From Streptomyces sp. NBC_01445 (GTDB lineage: Bacteria; Actinomycetota; Actinomycetes; Streptomycetales; Streptomycetaceae): a stretch of DNA of 64,000 nt. Location: contig NZ_CP109485.1 of the NCBI RefSeq assembly GCF_035918235.1, forward strand, positions 5,208,001 to 5,272,000, in the 5' to 3' direction. The position numbers and the translations under genes were made by a program. How positions within the stretch are numbered: the stretch's first letter is position 1; each line of letters opens with the position of its first letter. The notes below the pieces were generated by a model. That model did not search any database. It was given only the letters and a program-made list of their open reading frames with translations, and was not told the DNA's origin. Shown piece by piece: positions 7,095 to 16,379 of the stretch.

Positions 7095-9677
7095 ATGGAG
7101 ATCACCCGCAGACGCCTGCTGTCCGCCCTGTCAGCCGCCGGTCTTATGACGGTGGTCCCCACCGGTCGGGCGAGCGCCGCCGACGCGGCCGCGGACAGCG
7201 CGCGGCTCCTGGCCAACACCGTGGAGGTCTTCGCCGGGAGCGCCGAGTCCAACGCCCGGCCGGAGACGGCCGCGAAGCGCGCCGCGATCGACAAGGCCGC
7301 CCGCGCGAACCTGAAGTCGATGGACGCGGCGGGCCCCGGTGAACTCTTCGCCGGGCTCGTGCTCGGCACCGACGAGGGCAGACTCAACGCGGCGTACAAG
7401 CAGCTGTACGAGATCGCCCTCGCGACGCGCGCGCCGGGCGCGGCTCCCGACCTGTACGGCAACGCGACGGTGCAGCGCCGCGTCATCGACGGTCTCGCGT
7501 GGCTGCACGAGCGTTACTACGGCGACCAGTCCAAGGGCTACTACGGCAACTGGTTCTACTGGGAGATCGGCCTCTCCCAGTTCATCAGCAAGACCCTCTT
7601 ACTCCTCGCCGACGAGGTGAAGGCCTACCGCCCGGACCTCCTGCGCACCTACGTCGCCTCCATGGACGCGTACCTGCGCAACGGCACCGACGGCGACGTG
7701 AACCTCGACTCGCGCTTCCACACGGGCGCCAACCTCGCCGACATCACCACGAACCGCCTCCTCCAGGGCGCCCTCCTCATCGCGGACGGCGGCGGCACAC
7801 CCGACGGCGAGGCCCGTATCCGCAAGGCCCTCACCGACCAGCTCACGGTCTTCGCGACGATCGACCCGTACGCCCTCGACCACGGTGTCACGGACGGGTA
7901 TTACGCCGACGGCTCGTTCATCCAGCACGCCTCCGTCGCCTACACCGGGTCGTACGGGAAGGGCCTGCTCACGCGGGTCGTGCAGACCCTCAAGATCCTC
8001 GACGGCACGGGCTTCGCGCACGGCGGGGAGCTGGTGCCGACCGTCGTGGGCTGGGTGCGCAACGGCTTCGCGCCGCTCATCTTCGAGGGCTGGATGATGG
8101 AGATCGTCAAGGGCCGGGCGGTGTCCCGGCCGGACACCGGCTACACCGACGTCGCGATCGTCGTCGAGGCGGTCGTGGATCTGGCGTCACTCGCCGAGGA
8201 CACCGCAGGCGCCGACGCCACCGCGCTGAAGAGCTACGTCAAACACATCCGGGCCACCTCGCGCGCCGCCCTCGACCCGTCCTCGTTCGTCTCCCCGGTG
8301 AGCATCACGCGTTTCGCGGACATCACCGGCGACGCGTCCGTCCCGGCCGAGGACCTCAACCCGGCGTCGCGCACGGTCGCGTTCAACTCCATGGACCGGA
8401 CCGTGCACCGCAGGCCGGGCTACGCCTTCGCCCTCGCGCGCAGCTCGTCCCGCATCAGCAAGTACGAGTACATGAGCGGCGAGAACCTCATGCCGTGGTT
8501 CCAGGGCGACGGGGCGTACTACCTGTACCTGTCCGGCCAGGACCAGACGCAGGCGTACGGCGTCGACTACTTCACGACGGTTTCGCCGTACGCCCTGTCC
8601 GGCGTCACCGCGCCGGTCGAGGAGCGCCGCACGGTCCCCGAGCTCTACGGGACGCCGTACTACGACAACCCGGGCCACCCGCTGAACTTCACGTCGTCGT
8701 CCGAGTCGCAGAACCGGTACGTCTACTTCCCGTGCGGCACCGGCCCGCACTCGGGCGGCGCGGTGCTCGGCGCGTACGGCGCGGCCGCCATGGTGCAGTC
8801 GGACGACGTCCCCTACCGGGACAAGCAGAAGGGCATCCTGCCCGACGACTTCGTGGTCTACCGCAACGCGACGTCCACGAAGTCGTGGTTCCTGTTCGAC
8901 GACGAGATCGTGGTCCTCGCGGCCGGTGTCGGCGACGCGGCCGGGCGGGCCGTGACGACGACCGTCGACTCCCGCACGGCCGCCCCGGACGACCTGACCA
9001 CGGTCACCGGAGCGCTGCGTGACGGCCGCCCGTGGTCAGGCCCGGGCACCGGCGACCTGCACTGGCTGCGCTACGCCAACACGACCCGCGGCACGTCGCT
9101 CGGCTATGTCTTCCTCGACACCCCGCGCGTGCGGGTCTCCCTCGACGAGGTCACCCGCAGCCGCCGCGTGATCCGCACCTCGAACCCGGACACGGCGGTG
9201 ACCCGCGAGGTCCTCGGCGTGACGGTCGACCATGCGGCGGGGGCCGAACCCGCTTGCCTGGCCTACGCGTTGGTGCCCGACGCGGCGGCGGCCGCCCTGC
9301 GCTCGTACACCCGCCACGACGGGCCCCTGACCGTCCACGCGAACACACCGCGCCTCCAGGCCGTCACCCACGAGGGCCTCGCTCTGACCGCCGCCAACAC
9401 CTTCACGCCCGGCCGGCACGAGACCGCGGGCCTGCGCGTCGAGGGCCCGGCGTCGGTGCTCGTCCGGCGCGGGCGGCGCCACGGCGACCCGACCGCCGTC
9501 GCGGTCGCGGACCCGACGACACAGCGCGACACCGTGAGCGTCCTGCTCCACGGACGCCCCCTGAGCAGGGTCACGGCGGACCCGCAGGTGCGGGTGACCC
9601 GCGTCCCCGGCGGCACCCGCCTGGACGTGGACACCCGCCACGCGTACGGGCGGAGCTTCACGGTGACGCTGCGCTAG
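7095..9677 (+). CDS. Secreted polysaccharide lyase family 8 (hyaluronate/chondroitin/xanthan lyase type)
   Basis: ATG 7095 follows a strong GGAGGAAG site. The 860-residue product begins with a Tat signal (TRRRLLSALSAAG, cleavage near residue 29). The alpha-toroid catalytic domain covers about 35-390, and the beta-sandwich domains fill the rest. The PL8 catalytic residues can be placed: Asn213 (TGAN), His278 (SFIQHASVAYTG) and Tyr287. The enzyme should cleave an acidic polysaccharide by beta-elimination outside the cell. Hyaluronan, chondroitin and xanthan are all possible substrates. No dedicated transporter or hydrolase partner is adjacent, which suggests a stand-alone extracellular depolymerase. 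Confidence 0.92.
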   Translation: MEITRRRLLSALSAAGLMTVVPTGRASAADAAADSARLLANTVEVFAGSAESNARPETAAKRAAIDKAARANLKSMDAAGPGELFAGLVLGTDEGRLNAAYKQLYEIALATRAPGAAPDLYGNATVQRRVIDGLAWLHERYYGDQSKGYYGNWFYWEIGLSQFISKTLLLLADEVKAYRPDLLRTYVASMDAYLRNGTDGDVNLDSRFHTGANLADITTNRLLQGALLIADGGGTPDGEARIRKALTDQLTVFATIDPYALDHGVTDGYYADGSFIQHASVAYTGSYGKGLLTRVVQTLKILDGTGFAHGGELVPTVVGWVRNGFAPLIFEGWMMEIVKGRAVSRPDTGYTDVAIVVEAVVDLASLAEDTAGADATALKSYVKHIRATSRAALDPSSFVSPVSITRFADITGDASVPAEDLNPASRTVAFNSMDRTVHRRPGYAFALARSSSRISKYEYMSGENLMPWFQGDGAYYLYLSGQDQTQAYGVDYFTTVSPYALSGVTAPVEERRTVPELYGTPYYDNPGHPLNFTSSSESQNRYVYFPCGTGPHSGGAVLGAYGAAAMVQSDDVPYRDKQKGILPDDFVVYRNATSTKSWFLFDDEIVVLAAGVGDAAGRAVTTTVDSRTAAPDDLTTVTGALRDGRPWSGPGTGDLHWLRYANTTRGTSLGYVFLDTPRVRVSLDEVTRSRRVIRTSNPDTAVTREVLGVTVDHAAGAEPACLAYALVPDAAAAALRSYTRHDGPLTVHANTPRLQAVTHEGLALTAANTFTPGRHETAGLRVEGPASVLVRRGRRHGDPTAVAVADPTTQRDTVSVLLHGRPLSRVTADPQVRVTRVPGGTRLDVDTRHAYGRSFTVTLR

Positions 9678-9689
9678 GGGCTTTCGTGT

Positions 9690-9724
9690 GGATCAGGCCG
9701 GACCCCGCGAGCCCGGCATGATCC
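9690..9724. terminator. Bidirectional terminator hairpin
   Basis: A stem pairing GGATCA..GCCGG with CCGGC..TGATCC lies between the convergent PL8 and SnoaL-like genes. Confidence 0.55.
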
Positions 9725-9749
9725 GAACGAGAGGCCCTGGAGGGAGTTG

Positions 9750-10127
9750 TCACGCTGCCGGAACCCGGTCCAGGAACCCCTGCACCGTACGGATCCGGCC
9801 GTCCTTGGCCAGCGAGATCACGTCGGACCCCGCGACGGGCGCGGAGCCGTCCGCGACGGACTCCAGCTCCCAGGTGAACCGGGCGATGTCGTGGTGCCCG
9901 TCGACCGTGCCGGTGTGCCGGAACGCGAACCCGGGGAACTGCTCGCGGGCCGCGGCGATCACGGCGGCGATGCCCTCGTGCCCCGCCACGTCGGCCAAGG
10001 GGTCGGTGTAGCTGCCGTCCTCGCTCCACGCGGCGGCGACGGCCTCGGCGCGGGCGTCGGCGCCCTCGGCGTTCCACGCCTCGAAGTAGCGGGCGACTGC
10101 GGCTTCGTGAACGGAGATGACGGACAT
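9750..10127 (-). CDS. SnoaL-like / NTF2-fold protein
   Basis: The 125-residue product begins MSVISVHEAAVARYFEAWN. It has the features of the SnoaL-like NTF2 superfamily: an N-terminal helix with YFEAWN, the W-x-x-DG-x-Y-x-DP pattern (WSEDGSYTDPLADVAG, about 34-49), and a C-terminal beta-sheet ending VQGFLDRVP. Such small cone-shaped proteins can be ester or polyketide cyclases, isomerases or ligand binders, so the activity cannot be named. It is read on its own, convergent with the PL8 gene and divergent from the acyl-CoA ligase. Confidence 0.82.
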   Translation of the reverse strand: MSVISVHEAAVARYFEAWNAEGADARAEAVAAAWSEDGSYTDPLADVAGHEGIAAVIAAAREQFPGFAFRHTGTVDGHHDIARFTWELESVADGSAPVAGSDVISLAKDGRIRTVQGFLDRVPAA

Positions 10128-10330
10128 ACGAATCGGCCTCCAGCCAGGTCGGATGAGGGTCCGGAGCCCGGGAGGAGTGCGCCGCCCGGGTTCCGGATGC
10201 CTTCAGCCTGCCGGGCGGGCGGACCGGGGTCGATTACGCCGGAGGTAATGCCGGGAGCGGCCCGGTTCACCCATGCTGTGGTCGGACAGAACCAGATGTG
10301 TTGTTCATCGTCAGTGCTCGGGAGGCCAGG

Positions 10331-11866
10331 ATGTTCGTCCCGTTCGGGGCCCTTGATTTTCTGGAACGTGCCGCCACCGTCTACGGAGACCGGATCGGTG
10401 TGGTCGACGAGCCGGTCCAGCCGGCCGAACCCTGGGAGGACCTCACCTACCGTCGGGTGGCCGAGCTGGCACGGGCCCAGGCCGCAGGGCTCGACGCGCT
10501 CGGGGTGCCGCTCGGCGCGCGCGTCGCGGTCGTGTCGCCGAACAGCGCGCGGCTGCTGACGTCGTTCTTCGGGGTGAGCGGCTACGGCCGCGTCCTCGTG
10601 CCGGTCAACTTCCGCCTCACCGCGGAGGAGGTGAGCTACGTGGTCTCGCACTCGGGCGCGGACGTCCTCCTCGTGGACCCCGAACTGACCGACCGCCTGG
10701 CCCAAGTCCCCGCCAAGCACCGCTTCACCATCGGAGCGGCCGCCGACTCCGAGCTCTACCGCTTCGACGCGGACCCCGGCGACTGGACGCCCGACGAGAA
10801 CGCCACCGCCACGATCAACTACACGAGCGGCACGACCGCCCGGCCCAAGGGCGTCCAGATCACCCACCGCAACATCTGGGTCAACGCTGTCACCTTCGCC
10901 CTGCACGCGGGCGTCACCGACCGGGATGTCTATCTGCACACGCTGCCGATGTTCCACGCCAACGGCTGGGGCATGCCGTTCGCCATGTCCGCGCTCGGCG
11001 TGCGCCAGATCGCGCTGCGCAAGGTCGACGGCGCCGAGATCCTGCGCCGCGTCGCCGAGCACGGCGTGACCGTGATGTGCGCCGCGCCCGCCGTCGTCAA
11101 CGCCGTTCTGGACGCCGCGCGCTCCTGGAAGGGCGCGATCCCGGGGCGCGACCGGGTCCGCATCATCGTCGCCGGGGCGCCGCCGCCCACGCGCACGGTG
11201 GCCCGCGTCGAGTCCGAACTCGGCTGGGAGTTCATCCAGATCTACGGCCTCACGGAGACGTCGCCGCTGCTCACGGTGAATCGCGGGCGCGCCGAGTGGG
11301 ACGAGCTGGACGCCTCCGAGCGCGCCGAGAAGCTCGTACGGGCCGGGGCGCCCGCGCTCGGCGTGACGCTGCGCACCGACGAGGAGGGCGAGGTGCTCGC
11401 CCGCTCGAACGTGATCCTGGAGGGCTACTGGGAGCAGCCCGAGGAGAGCGCGAAGGCCCTCGCGGGCGGCTGGTTCCACACGGGCGACGGTGGTGCGGTC
11501 GGCGAGGACGGCTATCTGACGATCAGCGACCGCAAGAAGGACGTGATCATCACGGGCGGCGAGAACGTCTCGTCGATCGAGGTGGAGGACGCCCTCTTCA
11601 GCCACTCCGGCGTCGCGGAGGTCGCCGTCATCGGCGTCCCGCACGAGAAGTGGGGCGAGACGATCAAGGCCCTGGTCGTCCTGTCCCCCGACGCGACGGT
11701 CACAGAGGACGAACTGATCCGCCACTGCAAGGCTCGCCTGGCCGGCTTCAAGGCCCCCACATCGGTGGAGTTCCGCGAAGAACTGGCCCGCACGGCAACC
11801 GGCAAACTCCAGAAGTACAAGTTGCGGGCGCCGTATTGGGAGGGCCGGGACCGCGGGGTGAACTGA
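10331..11866 (+). CDS. Acyl-CoA synthetase (AMP-dependent acid:CoA ligase)
   Basis: The frame opens at 10298, but ATG 10331 has GGGAGG at the right distance, giving 511 residues. The ANL-superfamily motifs are all present: the phosphate loop YTSGTTARPKG near 165, YGLTET near 310, the hinge region TGDGG..DGYLTISDRKKD near 385-405, and the catalytic lysine in TGKLQKYKLR near the C-terminus. It should activate a fatty or aromatic carboxylate as the adenylate and transfer it to CoA in the cytoplasm. The chain length is unknown. It stands alone, with no beta-oxidation genes beside it. Confidence 0.9.
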   Translation: MFVPFGALDFLERAATVYGDRIGVVDEPVQPAEPWEDLTYRRVAELARAQAAGLDALGVPLGARVAVVSPNSARLLTSFFGVSGYGRVLVPVNFRLTAEEVSYVVSHSGADVLLVDPELTDRLAQVPAKHRFTIGAAADSELYRFDADPGDWTPDENATATINYTSGTTARPKGVQITHRNIWVNAVTFALHAGVTDRDVYLHTLPMFHANGWGMPFAMSALGVRQIALRKVDGAEILRRVAEHGVTVMCAAPAVVNAVLDAARSWKGAIPGRDRVRIIVAGAPPPTRTVARVESELGWEFIQIYGLTETSPLLTVNRGRAEWDELDASERAEKLVRAGAPALGVTLRTDEEGEVLARSNVILEGYWEQPEESAKALAGGWFHTGDGGAVGEDGYLTISDRKKDVIITGGENVSSIEVEDALFSHSGVAEVAVIGVPHEKWGETIKALVVLSPDATVTEDELIRHCKARLAGFKAPTSVEFREELARTATGKLQKYKLRAPYWEGRDRGVN

Positions 11867-11867
11867 G

Positions 11868-11902
11868 CCGCCCGCCCGGGGCGCACTCGGCGGGCCGGGC
11901 GG
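11868..11902 (+). terminator. Probable terminator after acyl-CoA synthetase
   Basis: CCGCCCG (from 11868) pairs with CGGGCGG (to 11902) directly after the stop codon. The stem is short and GC-rich, so the call is moderate. Confidence 0.45.
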
Positions 11903-12070
11903 TGCCGTGCCCAGCCCATCGTCAACGCCTGCCTTCCGCAACAGAGACGGCCCGGCGGTGGCTGGTGCGTGCGATCGCAAGGCGCCGGGAGGCGCGTGTC
12001 GGCCGCCGCCGTCCACCCGGGCGGACGACCCGGGGTGCCCGTACCCGTTCCCCTCGGCAGAGTTACCGGC

Positions 12071-12868
12071 ATGGAACCCCACTACGGCACGGTCCCGCTG
12101 GTTCCGGGGGCCGAGGCCCTGCCCGAGTTGGACATCCCGCATCCGGGGCGGCAGAACCGGCTCTTCGTGCTGGTGCGGCTCCTGCTGCTCCTGCCGCATC
12201 TCGTCGTGCTCGCCCTGCTGTCGGTGGTGGCGTTCTTCGCGGTGGTCGCCGGCTGGTTCGCGGCGCTCCTCATCGGGCGGCTGCCCGATCCGGTCGAGCG
12301 GTATCTCGCGGGGTTCCTCGGCTACGACACCCGCGTGAACGCCTCCGCGATGCTCCTCACCGGCCGCTATCCGCCCTTCGAGTTCGGCGAGCCGATGGGC
12401 TACCCGGTGCGGGTGCGCGTACTCCGGTCCGTGCACCTCAACCGGCTGGCCGTGCTCCTCCGGCTGCTCCTGGTGATCCCCGCGGCGCTCGTCGGGGCGA
12501 TCGCCACCGCAGGCTGGTGGGCCGTCTCCGTGCTGTCGTGGCTCGTCGTGCTGCTCCTCGGCCGGATGCCGCTGCCGCTGTTCGAGGCGACGGCCGCGGT
12601 CCTGCGCTACCGGATGCGGCTCAACGCGTACCTGCTGCTGCTGACCGCCGCCTACCCGAAGCGGCTCTTCGGCGACCAGTCGGCACCGGACGCCGTCGTC
12701 GGCACCATCGCGGGCCCGTCCGCGACGCGGCCCCTGTTCCTGGGGGCGGGAGCGAAGGTGCTGGTCGGGGCGTTCCTCGTGCTCGGTCTCGTCGGCGGCG
12801 CGGCCAACAGCGCCCGCTACGGCGCGGACGGCTCCGCCGCCGTACAGGCTTCGCTGCCCGGCTTCTGA
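12071..12868 (+). CDS. DUF4389-type membrane protein
   Basis: The frame is open from 11969. I take ATG 12071 (MEPHYGTVPLVPG), giving 265 residues; no clear ribosome site decides it. Two similar halves are visible, each with a hydrophobic hairpin followed by a Tyr/Arg-rich segment: LFVLVRLLLLLPHL..DTRVNASAMLLTGRYPPF and LAVLLRLLLVIPAAL..YRMRLNAYLLLLTAAYP. This duplication is typical of DUF4389 proteins. A further helix lies near the C-terminus. The function of the family is unknown to me. Confidence 0.75.
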   Translation: MEPHYGTVPLVPGAEALPELDIPHPGRQNRLFVLVRLLLLLPHLVVLALLSVVAFFAVVAGWFAALLIGRLPDPVERYLAGFLGYDTRVNASAMLLTGRYPPFEFGEPMGYPVRVRVLRSVHLNRLAVLLRLLLVIPAALVGAIATAGWWAVSVLSWLVVLLLGRMPLPLFEATAAVLRYRMRLNAYLLLLTAAYPKRLFGDQSAPDAVVGTIAGPSATRPLFLGAGAKVLVGAFLVLGLVGGAANSARYGADGSAAVQASLPGF

Positions 12869-12872
12869 TCAC

Positions 12873-12890
12873 CCCCGGGCGCGCCCGGGG
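12873..12890 (+). terminator. Palindromic terminator
   Basis: CCCCGGGCGCGCCCGGGG is a perfect palindrome five bases after the DUF4389 gene stop, able to form a 7-bp stem. Confidence 0.5.
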
Positions 12891-12955
12891 CCTGTGACCA
12901 AGGGCATGCCAAAAGACCTGTTCCGGGGCGCTATGCCCCGTTTACGGTGGAGCGC

Positions 12956-13252
12956 ATGTCTCCCCTGGCCCGCATCAGCACCTCGTACACCCCGCGCTTC
13001 GCCGAGTTCGCGTTCGAGCCCGGCTTCACGGCCGCCGTCGACCAGCATGTCGCGGAACTGCGGGACAAGCTGGAGGCGGGCGGGGGCGCGCTGCTGCCGC
13101 AGGCCCCCGACCGGGAGGTCCTCTCGGACTACGCGCTCGGCTTCCTCGACGCCCTCGCGGAGAACGGCTGGCGCGAGCCCGTGGGCCACGACTACGCGGT
13201 GTGCCGCCTCACCGCCATCAGCTGGCTGGTGAGACGGCACGATCTCGCGTAG
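12956..13252 (+). CDS. Small conserved-looking hypothetical protein, 98 aa
   Basis: ATG 12956 follows GGTGGAG; an in-frame GTG at 12947 is the alternative. The product (MSPLARISTSYTPRFAEFAF) is acidic to neutral and soluble, with a helical middle (VDQHVAELRDKLEAGGGALLP) and a C-terminus ending WLVRRHDLA. It lacks Cys motifs and membrane segments. I do not recognise a function. It is convergent with the channel-like gene, only 6 bp away. Confidence 0.62.
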   Translation: MSPLARISTSYTPRFAEFAFEPGFTAAVDQHVAELRDKLEAGGGALLPQAPDREVLSDYALGFLDALAENGWREPVGHDYAVCRLTAISWLVRRHDLA

Positions 13253-13258
13253 GACCGA

Positions 13259-14041
13259 TCACATGTCGTCGGTGCGCTCGCGCTCCTGGACGGGCTGGTT
13301 CGTCAGCGCGTCCGCACGGCCCGCCTGGTAGGCGGAGATGCCGCCGCGGGCCTTGGCCGTCTCCTGCTCGGCGGTGTTCAGCATGCGCTCCCAGCGCTGC
13401 CGCATCGGGCCGATGAGACCGCCGCCCACACCCACGACGATGATGCCGACGACGGCGGCGAGCGCCGCGATCAGGATCGGCTGGGTGATCGCCGTGGCGA
13501 TGCCCGCCTGGCCGAGCGCCGCGATCACGCCGAGTGCGACGATGCACGCCCAGACGATCGTGCCGATCGTCTTCCCGTACGAGACCGACGACAGCGCGTT
13601 GGTGACGATGTCGCGCACGACGTTGGCGATGGCCATGGCGATGACGACCAGGACGATGGCGACGATGGCGCGCGGCAGCCAGGCCACGATGCCGTTGATC
13701 ATGTTGCTGACGGGGTTCGGGCCGAAGACGCCCAAGGCGATCTGCAGGGTGATCAGCAGCAGGGCGTAGTACACGACCTTGACGACGATCGCCGTCATGT
13801 CGTACTTCGAGCCCTCGAGCATGCGGGCCGCGCCGGCGCGCTCGGCGAGTTTCTCCGAGCCGACCCGGCGCAGGACCCGGTCGAGCACCTTGGCGATCAT
13901 CTTCGAGATGAACCAGCCGATGGCCAGAACGACCAGGAAGCCCACGAGCTTCGGCACGAACTGGGCGACTTTCGACCAGGCGTCGCTGAGGCCCGAGGTG
14001 AAGTCCACGGCGAGCGTGGGTCTGTCGGCGAGCTGGGGCAT
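13259..14041 (-). CDS. Mechanosensitive-channel-related membrane protein (conserved TM-helix repeats)
   Basis: This 260-residue protein has repeats of the conserved TM-helix type found beside MscS channels: a helix opening with FVPKLVGFLVVLAIGWFISK (about 28-47), then further helices around 85-105, 120-145, 160-180 and 188-212. Each pair holds a short amphipathic linker rich in Ala and Gly. The C-terminal beta-domain that normally forms the MscS cytoplasmic vestibule is absent; instead a charged tail ends at TDDM. It may be an MscS-like pore or an accessory membrane protein. It is a single gene. Confidence 0.75.
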   Translation of the reverse strand: MPQLADRPTLAVDFTSGLSDAWSKVAQFVPKLVGFLVVLAIGWFISKMIAKVLDRVLRRVGSEKLAERAGAARMLEGSKYDMTAIVVKVVYYALLLITLQIALGVFGPNPVSNMINGIVAWLPRAIVAIVLVVIAMAIANVVRDIVTNALSSVSYGKTIGTIVWACIVALGVIAALGQAGIATAITQPILIAALAAVVGIIVVGVGGGLIGPMRQRWERMLNTAEQETAKARGGISAYQAGRADALTNQPVQERERTDDM

Positions 14042-14140
14042 GAGTGGTCCTCCACTCGATGGGGCCCGTACGCGCTGCCGCGCCGGGCGGTCAGGCCCCC
14101 CACAGATTCGGTGATGTGCTCCTACGTGGATATCAGCGAG

Positions 14141-14174
14141 CGAATGGACGCGGCCCGTGGGCCGCGTCCATTCG
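14141..14174 (-). terminator. Terminator of the chimeric amidohydrolase gene
   Basis: A perfect 16-bp stem (CGAATGGACGCGGCCC with its complement at 14159-14174) lies 15 bases beyond the stop of the reverse-strand gene at 14190. Confidence 0.75.
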
Positions 14175-14189
14175 TGTGACAGGTGAGGG

Positions 14190-14855
14190 TCAGGCCGCCA
14201 GGACGTCCGTGTCCTTGTAGGGGACGCCGTCCTTCGCCACGAGCAGGACGTTCTCGGGCTTCCCGAGGGACGCGATGTCGGTGAGCGGGTTGCCGCGCGC
14301 GATGACGAGGTCGGCGCGCTTGCCGGGCTCCAGCGTGCCGATCTCGTCGGCGAGGCCGAGCAGTTCCGCCGCCTCGGACGTCCCCGCCAGGATCGCGCCC
14401 ATCGGGGTCATGCCGGACTCGACGAGATGGGCGAGCTCACGCAGGTTCGTGCCGTGCGCCGCGATGCCGCAGTCCGTGCCCATGGCGACGCGCACACCGC
14501 GCTCGATCGCGTGCGGGATGTGCCGGCGCGCGACGGTCTGCCAGTGCTTCTTCTTCGCGTACGCCCAGCTCGCGGCCTTCAGTGGGTCGGGGGCGAAGTT
14601 GTCCTTCACGGCCACGGGCACGCCGTGCAGGGGTCCGCGCTCGCCGGCGGGCAGCGCGTCCGCCGCCCGTGCCGTGGCGAGCGCCTGCTCGGGGAAGCGG
14701 GTGACGAAGACGCCGAGCAGCGGGTCGAGCGCGTCGGCGTCGGCGAGCGCGGCGGTCACGAGCTCACGGCTGCTGACGGCGCCGGTGCGCAGGGCGTGCA
14801 CCGCACCACGCAATGTTTCGAACGATTGTTCCATGCAAGGCATGCGACGCTCCAT
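14190..14855 (-). pseudogene. Chimeric remnant: amidase N-terminus joined in frame to amidohydrolase C-terminus
   Basis: The 221-residue frame starts at ATG 14855, with GGAGGTG nine bases upstream. Residues 1-85 read as the start of an amidase-signature enzyme (SSRELVTAAL..GPLHGVPVAVKDNF, containing the catalytic Lys but not the Gly/Ser-rich region with the other two catalytic serines). From about residue 90 the sequence becomes the C-terminal third of an imidazolonepropionase-like metal amidohydrolase (HAIERGVRVAMGTDCG..LGTLEPGKRADLVI), without the HxH metal site. Neither half can be active alone. The simplest explanation is a deletion that fused two genes near 14590-14605. The terminator and ribosome site are intact, so a protein may still be made. 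Confidence 0.75.
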
Positions 14856-14858
14856 GCG

Positions 14859-15395
14859 ATGACACCTCCAACGTCTTGGCGTGGCCGGTTCCGATCGATG
14901 GGGCGATGCTATTCAGACGCCATTCGGACCGGGGACGCGGCCGTCGCGGCCGTCCTGTCCGAGGACCCGAAGGTCGTCACCGTCGAGCACACGGCGGGCG
15001 GCCGCGATCTGCTCGTCACCGTCATGACGCCCGACTTCAGCGCCCTGTCCGCGTACATCGTCGACCTGGCCCGTTCCCTGTCCGGCTCCCCCGTTTCCGT
15101 CACGTTCTTCGGGTCCGTACCGCCCGAGCATCTCGACGCCACCGCGCGGGAGTTGGCGAAGCTCCCGGAGATCCGGCTCTGCGTGGGGACCGCGGGGCCG
15201 CAGAACCTGATCGCCACGGTCTGGGTCGCGTCCCTGCTCGACGCGCAGCTCCTGGAGGTCAAACTCGCCGGAAAACTCCCCCACCTGCGCATCGCCGACC
15301 GGGCCGTCGCCCTCCGCGCCGTGAAGCTGATGGGGCGGCTCCTGGACGCCGAGGGGCGGGCCGTGGGGTATGCGCAGGTGGATGTCTGGGCGTAA
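14859..15395 (+). pseudogene. Lrp/AsnC regulator remnant lacking the DNA-binding domain
   Basis: The frame from ATG 14859 gives up to 178 residues (a second ATG lies at 14898). The visible parts are ligand-binding (RAM-like) segments: DPKVVTVEHTAGGRDLLVTV near 40-60, and LAKLPEIRLCVGTAGPQNLI..LRAVKLMGRLLD in the second half. Both match the pattern of two-module AsnC proteins of about 320 residues, but no helix-turn-helix precedes them. Loss of the N-terminus places the truncation directly against the 5' end of the chimeric gene at 14855. It is either a pseudogene or a DNA-binding-free effector module. Confidence 0.65.
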
Positions 15396-15530
15396 CCACC
15401 CGCCGTCCACGGCGTGTTCGCTCCCCGCGCCCCTGCCCGCACTGCCACAGTGACCAGGTACAGAATCACCCGTTTCGCGCGTTTCACCAGATTCGTTCGT
15501 TACGCCGGTCTCTCAGGGAGTGTGGTGAGC

Positions 15531-16379
15531 ATGGCCCACGTGCACGTGATCCTCAATCAGAAGGGCGGCGTGGGTAAGTCCACGCTCGCCGTCAACCTCG
15601 CCGCCGTGACCGCGGACGTGCTCGGCGCGGGGACCGACGGCGGCCGGCCGCCCGTCGTCGCCGTCTCCATCGACCCGCAGGGCTCCGCCGTGTGGTGGTC
15701 GGAGCGCGTCGGCGGCGGCCTCCCCTTCGACTTCGTGCAGGCCCACGACGACCTGGCCGGGCTCGCCGCACTCTCCCGCATCCCCTCCGCCCAGCACGTG
15801 TTCGTCGACACCCCGGGCTGGCTCGACCTGGCCGAGTCCGCCGGCGAGGACCCGCTCGGCAAGGGCGCCGCCGCGGACGCGCTGCGCGCCGTCTTGTCCA
15901 ACGCCCACGACGTGATCGTGCCGATCGAGCCCGAGCCGCTCGGCTTCCAGCCCACGCAGCGCACCATCGAGCGTGTCGTGAAGCCGCGCGGCCTGCCCTA
16001 CCGCGTGGTCATCAACAACTGGGACCCGCGCGACGGCAAGGCCGACCTGGAGCAGACGCGCGCCTTCGTCGAGGCCCAGGACTGGCCGCTGGCCCGCACG
16101 GTCGTACGGCACTACAAGCTGCACACGCGTGCCTCCGCGGACGGCCTCGTCGTCACCCAGTACGGCGCGAACCGCGTCGCGCTCCAGGCCCGCGAGGACT
16201 TCTTCCGCCTCGCCCTGGAGGTGGGCCTCGCCGCGATCCCGGCCCCCGCCAAGCGCTCCGCGAGCAGCACCCGTACGAGTACGAAGAAGAGCGCGCAGCC
16301 CGCGGCGGCCAAGGGCACGAAGGCCAAGAGCGCCGGGAACACCAAGAACGACAAGAACGCCAAGAAGGTGAACGTCTGA
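15531..16379 (+). CDS. ParA-family partition ATPase (orphan, plasmid-type partner of ParB)
   Basis: ATG 15531 has AGGGAG ten bases upstream; GTG 15525 is an alternative. The 282-residue protein carries the deviant Walker A motif KGGVGKST at 11-18, a Walker A' Asp in VSIDPQGSAVWWSE (about 46-55) and the switch sequence VFVDTPGW near 90. The C-terminal 30 residues are a Lys/Ala/Ser tail (TKKSAQPAAAKGTKAKSA) that may bind DNA non-specifically. It overlaps the ParB gene by one base (TGATG), so the two are translationally coupled. It is distinct from the chromosomal parAB expected near oriC, so a plasmid or mobile-element origin is possible. Confidence 0.87.
   Translation: MAHVHVILNQKGGVGKSTLAVNLAAVTADVLGAGTDGGRPPVVAVSIDPQGSAVWWSERVGGGLPFDFVQAHDDLAGLAALSRIPSAQHVFVDTPGWLDLAESAGEDPLGKGAAADALRAVLSNAHDVIVPIEPEPLGFQPTQRTIERVVKPRGLPYRVVINNWDPRDGKADLEQTRAFVEAQDWPLARTVVRHYKLHTRASADGLVVTQYGANRVALQAREDFFRLALEVGLAAIPAPAKRSASSTRTSTKKSAQPAAAKGTKAKSAGNTKNDKNAKKVNV

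Noticed and set aside
9959..12436. An 825-residue reverse-strand open frame
   Set aside because: It runs antisense through the acyl-CoA synthetase, whose motifs and ribosome site are clear. It is the usual GC-rich artefact.
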